DNA from: Bacteroidaceae bacterium
Lineage (GTDB): Bacteria; Bacteroidota; Bacteroidia; Bacteroidales; Bacteroidaceae
DNA length: 16,080 nucleotides
Reading direction: 5' to 3'
Assembly (NCBI GenBank): GCA_900772575.1
Contig: CAAHEN010000258.1
Span: 1 to 16,080 of the forward strand
The notes beneath the pieces were generated by a model. That model searched no databases. It saw only the letters and a program-made list of their open reading frames with translations, and had not been told where the DNA came from. Position numbers and translations under genes: made by a program. Numbering within the stretch: the stretch's first letter is position 1; every line of letters starts with the position of its first letter. Positions 7,848 to 15,487 of the stretch are shown piece by piece.

Positions 7848-9005
7848 TCACTCCAGCAAAGAGGATGGTATTAGTCGTGTCCTCCGCTATCTCAAAGATA
7901 AAGGGGCGATTAACCGTCATCACCACTGGTTCCGGTTTCGATTCGGGTGGGCAACAGCCACACATAGCCATATTGGTTACTGCAGCTGCTTCGGTTCCAT
8001 TCTCGTCCACACTAACTTTCACCTGCTGCTTGATTTGAGAAATCTGCAAGCCTTTGATGCACTTCGGGATAATATCAGCACTCTCATATATACAGCCAAG
8101 GTCAAGTTCCTCAAATAGTTTCTGCATGTCAAAGCTTGACGTAACACTAAAACGTGGCAGAGAGAGTTTGACTTCTTGCTCTTCGGTGCAGCATACAAAC
8201 TCGTTGTCCCACAGTTCCCGCAGTACATCTTGAAGAGAATGTTTGGGCTTCGGAAGATAGATGCGCATAGAGAATCCTCTGTTTTCTTTGGCATAGCAGG
8301 TATAAGGCAGGCGCACCATCTGACATCGGGGCGTGTCAGCATACTACATATCGGCGGTACGCTTCATCATATGAACTTCCACTTTACCCGGTGTGCCATA
8401 GAACAGTTGTTCCCCCTTGTACGAGCATCATCAAATTCTTCTTGCCATGAACCTTTGAAATACAGAATATCGGTAATCAGAGCCAGCGTCTCATTCGTGA
8501 GTTCTAAGTCCAAATGGTTGATTAGTCCATGCGTAGCTTCTGATATGGCGTTATCAATGATGCTCGATAAATCGGTGGAAAAATCAACTTGTTTCAATGT
8601 CAAAGCAAAATCATCAGAGACGTTAGCTATCGCATCCTTGTTGACCTTCAAATCCTTCTGCACCCACATAATAGCTTGTTGCTCAATAGTCAGCACAACG
8701 TTTCCTTCGCTGTCCTTGCACCAATCAGCAGGAGTAAGTTCGAACAAATTCTTGCTTGAAAGCACATTGGCTTCATCCTGTGTAATGACATCATTGCCCA
8801 CACATTCCAGTATGCCTTCTTGAATATGGGGCACAGCCCAGTTGGCCAGCATCACCATCACCGCCTGCAGCCTTGCCGGCGAGATCGCAATGTTCTTGTC
8901 CTTCTCTTCAAGGTCAATCAATGTCCTCAGCAGATGGTTGCTGAATCTGGCTGAGTAGTCGGGGTGGGGGCTCAGGGTATCGGAGAGTTTATTGTTATCT
9001 CTCAT
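7831..9005 (-). pseudogene. Serpin (serine protease inhibitor family), disrupted by frameshift and stop
   Basis: Two frames together make one serpin of about 390 residues, normal length. The first part (9005 down to about 8420) has ISPARLQAVMVMLANWA, then VDFSTDLSSIIDNAISEATH and ITDILYFKGSWQEEFDDA. It then shifts frame at a G-run (CCCCC at 8412-8416 on the + strand) and stops at 8367. In the shifted frame serpin sequence resumes (KGEQLFYGTPGKVEVHMMKR) but meets TAG at 8344-8346. Beyond that, QMVRLPYTCY, SMRIYLP, LSLPRFSV, the hinge VDENGTEAAAVT and the C-terminal VNRPFIFEIA...ILFAGVI follow. Serpins trap target proteases by a cleaved reactive loop. There is no signal peptide, suggesting an intracellular ancestor. 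It starts 29 bases after the DUF262 gene on the same strand. Confidence 0.85.
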
Positions 9006-9034
9006 TACTATAGATCTTTTCTACAAATTGCCTT

Positions 9035-10840
9035 TTATAGCGAGTTGAAGTAATCGCGAATTTTTGCAGCCATTAGTTTGCGACGTTCATCCAAAAAACG
9101 AGAATAATCAGTTGCAACCATCGAAATGACATCTCGTGGAATGCTATTCTCATCAAGATTTGCATAGATCTCATCCATTGATTTCATTGTGGTATACTGA
9201 GATTCTTTCGCTTGTAAAATAGCTGCTGTCACATCTCCAAGATACACCTTTGGTGCCTTCTTACCTACCGCAATATTTACTGGTTTGTTGAGATAAACAT
9301 AGTTCGCCACTTGATTATAAACCGTCGTGCTATTCATTCCATTATCCTTCAGATACTGTCGAGGAAATATATGATGAATATCAGCTGAATCAAGTAGATC
9401 ACGAACCTTTGAACCAACACTAAGGAATGAAGCATCGACATTTTTGCACTGGGCGGCAAGATAGACATTGAACGTAGGAGAGGTGCTTGAAGATGTTTCC
9501 AAATTCTGAACCAAAGTAATATCCCAAAACGTATCTGTAATGTTTGCCATGGCTTCACGATAGAATTTGAGGAATCCTTTTTCTCGTATTGCACGAAGGT
9601 CCTTTTCCATCATTGTTTCAGGCGAAGATGCATAACGACCAGTCAATACCGACATTACATACCATTTCTGGACATAGTGAGCAACTTTGAGTTTGTCTAT
9701 AGATGCATCTTTGCGCAGACGTAGGAATAGCATGTACGCAAAATCAAGTGCCATACGTCCTTTTATCAAACGCTTACTGACAAATCCAGCACCTTTGAGA
9801 CATTCTATAAACTGATCATAGACGAACTTACTAAAGACATCCTTAACAGCATCAGTCAATGTAGCAAAGGTATCTTTCATGATTTCCCCTTCATAGCTGC
9901 GTGTTTCAAAGTTTCTGCCGTGAAGAAGATCTGTAAGGTTTGCCATCTTGCCACGATAATAACGTGATTCAAAAGCTATGCGAAGCACATCATCAAACGA
10001 GAGGTTGAAAAGGCCAGTATCAGCCTTCGCCGCCCATTTTATCATAGGATAATACGATGATGCTACAAAGTCATCATCTTTCTCTATTATGCTGATAAAG
10101 TTATGATTGCTGAATAGATGGCAAAAGTAATCTATAGCCTTACGCAACATCTGCCCACCATACTTGTCGTCTGCTGCGATAGTGGACATAACAAAGTCTG
10201 CTTGAGTCAAAGAGGCACCCTTGCTGTTGATACGTATGAATATCTCAGTTACTTTGTCAATGGACAACTCCTTGTTGAGGTTGATAACTCCTATAGGTGC
10301 ATTTTTTATGTCACGAACTCGTTCCAGCAGGTTATTGAGTTTCATCGCCTCAAAATCGGGATTTGCCTTGCAAAATTTCGGAATAAAGTCGAATGCATTA
10401 TAGTCATTTGAAAAGAGGTAAGAAATATCGTCAATCCACTTCTTATCTTTTAAAATCGCAGGGTTTTGCACCTCAAAGCAAGGCTCTCCTTTTTCGGCAG
10501 CGTAAGGATTGAAAGCAATGCGATGTACTTTGTCTTTGAAGTCTTTATCAATCACGTGAAGGCCTACGATAGAGGTCATCAGCGCAGTAATGCGTTGTTG
10601 ACCATCAATCATAATTTTCTTACCAATTGTTTTCTCACCATTCTTGTCTACCGTATCAGGGTTTTGCCAAATGATAAGATAGCCGATTGGATACCCATTA
10701 TACAAAGAGTCTATCAAATCTCGTATTTGGTCACTCTTCCATACGAATGGACGCTGAATCTCTGGGATAGCAATCTCCTTATTTTTAATATAACCGATGA
10801 CATTGTCTACGGTCAAGTTGTTTACTGAATATTGGGGCAT
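9035..10840 (-). CDS. DUF262/DUF1524 (GmrSD-like) HNH endonuclease
   Basis: A 601-residue protein with the two-domain plan of GmrSD-type (type IV restriction-like) nucleases. The N-terminal DUF262 domain has IPEIQRPFVWK (residues 25-35) and IDGQQRITAL (78-87), the ParB-like nucleotide-using motif. The C-terminal DUF1524 has the HNH-type core DIHHIFPRQYL with His489/His490, followed by NQVANYVYLNKPVNIAVGKK. Family members use NTP to cleave modified or phage DNA; the substrate here is unknown. I chose the ATG at 10840 (MPQYSVNNLTV), where homology starts; an in-frame ATG at 10918 would add 26 hydrophobic, unconserved residues. The gene is markedly AT-richer than murF and dnaK on either side, which suggests transfer. 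The serpin pseudogene follows 29 bases downstream. Confidence 0.85.
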   Translation of the reverse strand: MPQYSVNNLTVDNVIGYIKNKEIAIPEIQRPFVWKSDQIRDLIDSLYNGYPIGYLIIWQNPDTVDKNGEKTIGKKIMIDGQQRITALMTSIVGLHVIDKDFKDKVHRIAFNPYAAEKGEPCFEVQNPAILKDKKWIDDISYLFSNDYNAFDFIPKFCKANPDFEAMKLNNLLERVRDIKNAPIGVINLNKELSIDKVTEIFIRINSKGASLTQADFVMSTIAADDKYGGQMLRKAIDYFCHLFSNHNFISIIEKDDDFVASSYYPMIKWAAKADTGLFNLSFDDVLRIAFESRYYRGKMANLTDLLHGRNFETRSYEGEIMKDTFATLTDAVKDVFSKFVYDQFIECLKGAGFVSKRLIKGRMALDFAYMLFLRLRKDASIDKLKVAHYVQKWYVMSVLTGRYASSPETMMEKDLRAIREKGFLKFYREAMANITDTFWDITLVQNLETSSSTSPTFNVYLAAQCKNVDASFLSVGSKVRDLLDSADIHHIFPRQYLKDNGMNSTTVYNQVANYVYLNKPVNIAVGKKAPKVYLGDVTAAILQAKESQYTTMKSMDEIYANLDENSIPRDVISMVATDYSRFLDERRKLMAAKIRDYFNSL

Positions 10841-10982
10841 ATAATACTTTTTATTCGTTGCAATAAACTTCCAAATCAATATTTGATATATCCCTAATAT
10901 AAGACTTAACTGCACCAAGTAGATTCAGAATATCCTTACCTGCATTTACCTTACTTAAGGATGGTTGAACAATTTCGGGGTA

Positions 10983-10990
10983 CAAATATA
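10983..10990 (-). promoter_or_regulatory. -7 promoter element for the DUF262 gene
   Basis: On the minus strand this reads TATATTTG followed by TA, an exact match to TAnnTTTG. It would give a leader of about 135 bases to the ATG at 10840. No clear -33 TTTG box is present. It lies between the dnaK terminator and the gene, the expected place. Confidence 0.45.
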
Positions 10991-11037
10991 CGGCGAAATT
11001 CCGAATTTAACGCACTTCGGAGGAAAAACTTGAAAAC

Positions 11038-11075
11038 AAAAAAAGAGCGTGAATACATTGAGTATCACGCTCTTT
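11038..11075 (-). terminator. Rho-independent terminator of dnaK
   Basis: An 11-bp perfect stem (11042-11052 with 11065-11075: AAAGAGCGTGA/TCACGCTCTTT) encloses a 12-base loop that may pair further (TAC/GTA). On the minus strand it runs straight into seven Ts (complement of 11038-11044). It lies 43 bases beyond the dnaK stop. Confidence 0.88.
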
Positions 11076-11117
11076 CAATATTTATAGTAGTGTATGACTA
11101 CCTAAGTTTATGCGGCC

Positions 11118-13052
11118 TTACTTCACTTCCTCGAAGTCAGCGTCCTGGATATTGTCGTCGTCCTTCTTGTCGGATGAAGAGGGGCCCTGCTGGGCACCAC
11201 CTTGGAATCCGGCACCGGCGCCTTGCTGGGCACCGGCCTCAGCACCACCTTGCTGGTACATGTCGGCACTGGCGGACTGCCAGGCGGCGTTGAGTTCGGC
11301 TGTCGCAGCGTCCACTGCGGCCAGATCCTGCGCCTTGTGGGCATCTTTCAGCTTCTGAAGAGCGGCCTCGATGGCACCTTTCTTGTCAGCGGGAATCTTG
11401 TCGCCCAATTCCTTGAGCTGGTTCTCGGTCTGGAAGACCATAGAGTCGGCTTGGTTGAGCTTGTCAACGCGCTCGCGCTCCTTCTTGTCGGCCTCAGCGT
11501 TGGCCTCAGCCTCAGCCTTCATGCGGTCTATCTCTTCCTTGCTCAGGCCGCTGCTGGCCTCGATGCGGATGGTCTGCTCCTTGCCCGTAGCCTTATCCTT
11601 AGCGGAGACGTTGAGGATACCGTTGGCGTCGATATCGAAGGTCACCTCAATCTGAGGCACACCGCGACGGGCTGGGGCAATGCCCGACAGGTTAAAACGG
11701 CCGATGCTCTTGTTGTCGCGAGCAAACTGGCGCTCGCCTTGGAGCACGTGGATGGTCACCTCTGGCTGGTTGTCTTCGGCAGTAGAGAACACCTGGCTCT
11801 TCTTGCAGGGGATGGTGGTGTTGGCGTCGATGAGCTTGGTCATCACACCGCCCAGCGTCTCGATACCGAGTGACAGCGGGGTCACATCGAGCAGTACGAC
11901 ATCGCCCACACCGCTCTCCTTATTGAGGATGGCGCCCTGGATAGCGGCACCTACGGCTACCACCTCATCGGGGTTGACGCCCTTGGACGGGGCCTTGCCG
12001 AAGAAGTTCTGGACGAGCTGCTGCACAGCGGGGATACGGGTCGAACCGCCGACGAGAATCACCTCGTCAATATCGCTCGTGGAGAGGTTGGCTCCTTTCA
12101 GGGCTGCCTCACACGGAGCCTTGCAGGCTTCAATCAGGCTGTGAGCGAGGGCTTCAAACTTGGCACGGGTCAGTGTCTTTACCAAGTGCTTGGGCACACC
12201 GCCAACGGGCATGATGTAGGGCAGGTTGATTTCAGTCGTAGTGGAGCTGGAAAGCTCTATCTTGGCTTTCTCGGCAGCCTCCTTCAGGCGCTGCATGGCC
12301 ATAGGATCCTGCGTGAGGTCGGCGCCTTCATCGTTCTTGAACTCCTGTACGAGCCAGTCGATGATCACGTGGTCGAAGTCATCACCGCCCAGATGGGTAT
12401 CACCGTTGGTGGAGAGCACTTCAAACACGCCGCCGCCGAGTTCGAGGATGGAGATATCGAACGTACCGCCACCGAGGTCGAAGACGGCGATCTTCATATC
12501 CTTCTTAGCCTTGTCGAGACCGTAGGCGAGGGCGGCGGCAGTCGGTTCGTTGACGATACGCTTTACCTCAAGACCTGCAATCTGTCCGGCTTCCTTGGTG
12601 GCCTGACGCTGAGAGTCTGAGAAGTAGGCCGGCACGGTGATGACGGCTTCCTTTACCTCTTCGCCGAGGTAGTCTTCGGCTGTCTTCTTCATCTTCTGAA
12701 GAATGATGGCGGAGATTTCCTGCGGTGTGTACTGACGGCCGTCGACTTCCACACGGGGTGTATTGTTCTCGCCGCGTACGACCGTGTAGGGCATACGGGC
12801 TATTTCTTTCTGTACCTGGTCGTAGGTCTCACCCATGAAACGCTTGATCGAGTAGATGGTGCGCTTCGGGTTGGTGATGGCCTGTCGCTTGGCCGGGTCG
12901 CCGACTTTACGCTCGCCGCCTTCGACGAAGGCTACGACCGAAGGCGTCGTGCGCTTGCCTTCGCTGTTGGCTATGACGGTGGGTTCGTTACCCTCAAAGA
13001 CTGCTACGCAAGAGTTCGTAGTACCTAAGTCTATACCAATGATCTTTCCCAT
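11118..13052 (-). CDS. dnaK: Chaperone protein DnaK (Hsp70)
   Basis: A full-length 644-residue Hsp70 that binds and releases unfolded proteins in an ATP cycle with DnaJ and GrpE in the cytoplasm. The protein opens MGKIIGIDLGTTNSCVAVFEG (phosphate-1 motif). It has DLGGGTFDISIL (phosphate-2), VILVGGSTRIPAVQ (adenosine motif), the interdomain linker VVLLDVTPLSLGIETLGG, the substrate-binding domain and helical lid, and a Gly/Gln-rich flexible tail ending DADFEEVK. The start at 13052 is fixed by the conserved MGKIIGIDLG; the open frame continues 17 codons upstream without conservation. dnaJ and grpE are not in the window, as is common in Bacteroidetes. It lies 142 bases downstream of the DUF4435 gene on the same strand, and no consensus promoter was found in that gap, so read-through from the upstream module is possible. 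Confidence 0.98.
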   Translation of the reverse strand: MGKIIGIDLGTTNSCVAVFEGNEPTVIANSEGKRTTPSVVAFVEGGERKVGDPAKRQAITNPKRTIYSIKRFMGETYDQVQKEIARMPYTVVRGENNTPRVEVDGRQYTPQEISAIILQKMKKTAEDYLGEEVKEAVITVPAYFSDSQRQATKEAGQIAGLEVKRIVNEPTAAALAYGLDKAKKDMKIAVFDLGGGTFDISILELGGGVFEVLSTNGDTHLGGDDFDHVIIDWLVQEFKNDEGADLTQDPMAMQRLKEAAEKAKIELSSSTTTEINLPYIMPVGGVPKHLVKTLTRAKFEALAHSLIEACKAPCEAALKGANLSTSDIDEVILVGGSTRIPAVQQLVQNFFGKAPSKGVNPDEVVAVGAAIQGAILNKESGVGDVVLLDVTPLSLGIETLGGVMTKLIDANTTIPCKKSQVFSTAEDNQPEVTIHVLQGERQFARDNKSIGRFNLSGIAPARRGVPQIEVTFDIDANGILNVSAKDKATGKEQTIRIEASSGLSKEEIDRMKAEAEANAEADKKERERVDKLNQADSMVFQTENQLKELGDKIPADKKGAIEAALQKLKDAHKAQDLAAVDAATAELNAAWQSASADMYQQGGAEAGAQQGAGAGFQGGAQQGPSSSDKKDDDNIQDADFEEVK

Positions 13053-13101
13053 GATAGTTATATCTTTTATATTTGTTATTATTCGAGTTGATGTGTGTCG
13101 C

Positions 13102-13121
13102 ACCGGGGTTTGGCGCCCGGT
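13102..13121 (-). other. Small GC-rich hairpin ahead of dnaK
   Basis: On the minus strand ACCGGG and CCCGGT can pair over an 8-base loop, about 50 bases before the dnaK start. It has no U-tract, so it is not a clear terminator. It could be a leader structure, or chance in GC-rich DNA. Confidence 0.25.
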
Positions 13122-13194
13122 TACGCCGGATAACTAGCAAGGAGCGTGCCAATGGCATTCAGTGGCGTGAGGGAGTCGCCAGACGGGTTTGTGT

Positions 13195-14250
13195 CTATGA
13201 CATTTTGTCAGTCGGCGCGTCAGTCGCCTGCATGTCGTCAGACGTCTTGTCGCTGTCCTGCCGCAGCATGCGGCGTATGTCGTCCTGTATGCGGACGTAG
13301 GGCGGCGCGGCGGTGTAGCCGGTGTGCTTGCGGAGCATCTCCTCGACGGGCGAGACAGCGTGCTGGTAGGCCGCGAGCTCGTTCTGCATCTGCACGGCGT
13401 GCCCGGCCAGGCGCCGTATCTCGTGCTCGCGCTCTCGGCGCAGGGCCTCGCAGACGCCTGTCAGCATCGGCACGACGATGCCGTCGAAGAGGTCGTGCCC
13501 GCGCATGTAGAGGTAAGTGGTCTGCGGGGTAAGCCCCAGGGCGGTGAGCTGGTCGCGCAGGGGCCGGTAGGTGGAGCGGCCTTGCGGAAACTGGCGTTGC
13601 AGGCGGGCTATCTTGGAATTGACGCGGTGGCGCAGGTGGTCGAGTGTCTGTTCGGGGTGATAGAAGTTGAGGCGCTCAATGCCGACGATGTGGTAGAAGT
13701 CGAGCATGGAGAAGGCGGTGTAGCGCCCGTAGCGATAGGCCCATACATTCCAGACGAAGAGGGGCCAGATGATTTCGGAATACTGTGCCAGGAAGCGCTC
13801 GAAGTCGAACACATGGCGGTCGTTGAGCGTGGCCATGACGCAGACGTTCTGCAACGTCGGGGCATAGCACTGGTAGTTCTCGATGGCGTAGACGTAGGTG
13901 TGGAACACATAGGGGTTGCGGCACACCTGGCGCGAGGCCTCGGTGGCGCCTTGCAGCAGATAGTCGTAGTCGGCGTCGACGCAGGCTATCATCGAGGTGC
14001 CCAGCCGCTGTTCGCCGAGCACATTGCCCAGGGCTATTTTCTTGCCCTTGGAGAGCGACGTGCGCGAGGGGAGCATGACTTCGAAACAATGGTCGTCGTC
14101 TTCGAGCGGACGCAGGAGGTTGCTCCAGAAGAAGATGTCGTCGTAGCTCTCCACGTAGGCCACGATCTTGCGCCGCGCCCGCTTTCCCCGAAGGCGGTTG
14201 GCGGCGGCGATGAAGTCGGAGTTGAGATTTTGTGAGAGACGCTTGGCCAT
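13195..14250 (-). CDS. DUF4435 (TOPRIM-like) protein, AriB-like partner of the upstream ATPase
   Basis: A 351-residue protein with the DUF4435 pattern. YVESYDDIFFW near the N-terminus gives Glu34 and Asp37/Asp38, and ACVDADYDYLL gives Asp92/Asp94/Asp96. This E...DxD layout is that of TOPRIM nuclease folds in OLD-family proteins. DUF4435 is the nuclease subunit (AriB) of the PARIS phage-defence system, and it also occurs beside ATPases of unknown role. The middle region (KIARLQRQFPQGRSTYRPLR onward) is likely helical, and the Asp/Thr/Ser-rich C-terminus looks disordered. It lies 51 bases after the ATPase gene on the same strand, so the two are almost certainly one operon. Family assignment is good. 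A defence role and a tRNA or DNA substrate are inference from the pairing. Confidence 0.75.
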   Translation of the reverse strand: MAKRLSQNLNSDFIAAANRLRGKRARRKIVAYVESYDDIFFWSNLLRPLEDDDHCFEVMLPSRTSLSKGKKIALGNVLGEQRLGTSMIACVDADYDYLLQGATEASRQVCRNPYVFHTYVYAIENYQCYAPTLQNVCVMATLNDRHVFDFERFLAQYSEIIWPLFVWNVWAYRYGRYTAFSMLDFYHIVGIERLNFYHPEQTLDHLRHRVNSKIARLQRQFPQGRSTYRPLRDQLTALGLTPQTTYLYMRGHDLFDGIVVPMLTGVCEALRREREHEIRRLAGHAVQMQNELAAYQHAVSPVEEMLRKHTGYTAAPPYVRIQDDIRRMLRQDSDKTSDDMQATDAPTDKMS

Positions 14251-14301
14251 GGCGCAGACGTATTATGGTGGTAGTAAATGGTGTGCGTAGCGTCAAGGGG
14301 C

Positions 14302-15129
14302 TCAGACGGTGATGTCGCTGACCTCTGTGACGGCGTCTTCCCAGCCGTCCATGATGACAGCGGGCGAGTGTGTGGTGAGAATGATCTGCGCATTGGGGTT
14401 CAGCTCACGCACCATGCTGATGAGCCGCTTCTGCCACTCGAAGTGCAGACTGGCCTCGGGCTCGTCCATGAAGAGGACGTAGGGACTCTGGTTTTCCGTC
14501 AGTGCCGTGAGCAGGATGACGAGTATCTGCTTCTCGCCGCTCGAGAGGAGATAGGGCTGTAGCGGCTCGTCGTATTGAATGAAGTTGAGTTCGTTGCTCT
14601 TGCGGTCTATGTGCTTGCCGGTCTCGCTGAAGAGGTCGTCGACGAGATCCTGGAAGCGCTTTTTGGCGGCAGCGGCCTGCGCGGCCTTCTCGCGCATGGC
14701 AGGGTCACCGCTTGAGAGAAGCTCAATCATGCGGTTGGCCACGTCCACCTGGTAGTCGAGATAACGGCGTTGCAGGATGTAGAGCTGCCAGTCGAGCTCG
14801 GTGACCACGCGCGTGTCGGCCATCTGGCTCAGGCGCGTTTCGGCGACGAGGCGGCGGTCGAAACTGCGGATGATGTCGTAGCGTATGCCGGTGGCGTCGG
14901 AGGGATCAAAGTCAATGCGCACGCCGAGTTGCATGCCCTCGACGATCTCCCCGTTGACGGGCAATGAGCGCAGGTGCTGCACGAGGCGGTTGATGATGGT
15001 GCTCTTGCCGGCCCCGTTGCCGCCACTGAGCACGTTGACGTCGGGCCGCAGGTTCCAGACGATGTGCTTGTGCCCACTCCAGAGACTGCTGATCTCTATC
15101 CGCTTGATGTGTTGTGCTAGTTTTGCCAT
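14302..15129 (-). CDS. SMC/ABC-type AAA ATPase (AriA/OLD-like), small form
   Basis: A 275-residue ATPase starting MAKLAQHIKRIEISSLWSGH. It carries Walker A GGNGAGKST (36-44), an ABC signature LLSSGEKQ (194-201), Walker B VLFMDEPE (218-225) with catalytic Glu223, and a His switch TTHSPA with His254. Together these define an ABC/SMC-like clamp ATPase of the AAA_15/AAA_21 type, not an importer ABC subunit. A helical insert lies at about 115-185 and is short compared with the long coiled coils of many relatives. ATPase followed by DUF4435 is the gene order of PARIS (AriA, AriB), where the ATPase assembles as a sensor that restrains the nuclease. An in-frame ATG at 15141 would add four residues. 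Its promoter lies within the gap shared with the divergent vsr-like gene. Confidence 0.82.
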   Translation of the reverse strand: MAKLAQHIKRIEISSLWSGHKHIVWNLRPDVNVLSGGNGAGKSTIINRLVQHLRSLPVNGEIVEGMQLGVRIDFDPSDATGIRYDIIRSFDRRLVAETRLSQMADTRVVTELDWQLYILQRRYLDYQVDVANRMIELLSSGDPAMREKAAQAAAAKKRFQDLVDDLFSETGKHIDRKSNELNFIQYDEPLQPYLLSSGEKQILVILLTALTENQSPYVLFMDEPEASLHFEWQKRLISMVRELNPNAQIILTTHSPAVIMDGWEDAVTEVSDITV

Positions 15130-15239
15130 AGGTCGATACATATTAATGTTATAATGCGTGGGCTGCGATCCTGTGCGTCCCGAAGGGCGACGCTGCCATG
15201 CCCCACCCCGCCGATGCCGGTATCACGGGGTTCACATGG

Positions 15240-15270
15240 CAAATATAGGCATTTATTGTCTGTCGGCAAA
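15240..15270 (-). promoter_or_regulatory. Bacteroidetes-type promoter of the ATPase-DUF4435 operon
   Basis: On the minus strand TTTG (15267-15270) is followed after 19 bases by TATATTTG (15240-15247), an exact match to TTTG-N19-TAnnTTTG. Transcription would begin near 15233, giving a leader of about 100 bases. Confidence 0.7.
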
Positions 15271-15366
15271 GCGTGTCGCCATTCAGCGCAAGCGCGAGTG
15301 GCCGTCCCCGGCCCCCTACGGCCAGTTTTTACAGGTCGACTTCCATGGAAATCAAACGCGATTTCA

Positions 15367-15398
15367 TTTGGCGGACACGAACAGGATTCGTATTTTTG
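15367..15398 (+). promoter_or_regulatory. Bacteroidetes-type promoter of the vsr-like gene
   Basis: TTTG (15367-15370) is followed after 20 bases by TATTTTTG (15391-15398), matching the -33/-7 consensus. The start site would be near 15405, about 80 bases before the ATG at 15488. This also argues against the longer reading frame beginning at 15158. Confidence 0.7.
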
Positions 15399-15487
15399 TC
15401 ATGATTCCCAATCGGTCTAATGGCAAATTGGGGATATTGGAACAGCCGGTTAACGGCATCCTGCCACGCCACCAATATTTCACAACC

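Larger units (their letters stand above)
15130..15487. other. Divergent promoter region between the ATPase and vsr-like genes
   Basis: This 358-base gap has no recognisable gene. The vsr reading frame stays open leftwards to 15158, but that part shows no similarity to the family. It carries one promoter for each direction (minus strand 15240-15270, plus strand 15367-15398). Their start sites face away from each other, about 170 bases apart. Confidence 0.65.

Noticed and set aside
7831..8319. Separate small gene starting MVRLPYTCY
   Set aside because: It is the C-terminal half of the serpin; upstream residues in the same frame beyond a TAG continue serpin homology.
13068..13075. TATATTTG on the plus strand just upstream of dnaK
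   Set aside because: Exact -7 match but on the wrong strand for dnaK, with no spaced TTTG box and no plus-strand gene following; likely chance in an AT-rich leader.
13324..14235. 303-codon plus-strand open frame opposite the DUF4435 gene
   Set aside because: Typical antisense shadow in GC-rich coding DNA, with low-complexity Val/Gly/Glu composition and no domain; the minus-strand protein has clear family motifs.
15176..15192. Possible UUCG tetraloop hairpin in the leader of the ATPase gene
   Set aside because: The stem needs a three-base bulge and is short; not distinguishable from chance.
15158..15487. Long N-terminal extension of the Vsr frame
   Set aside because: No Vsr similarity before MPDHMTPEQ, and a consensus promoter lies inside it at 15367-15398.
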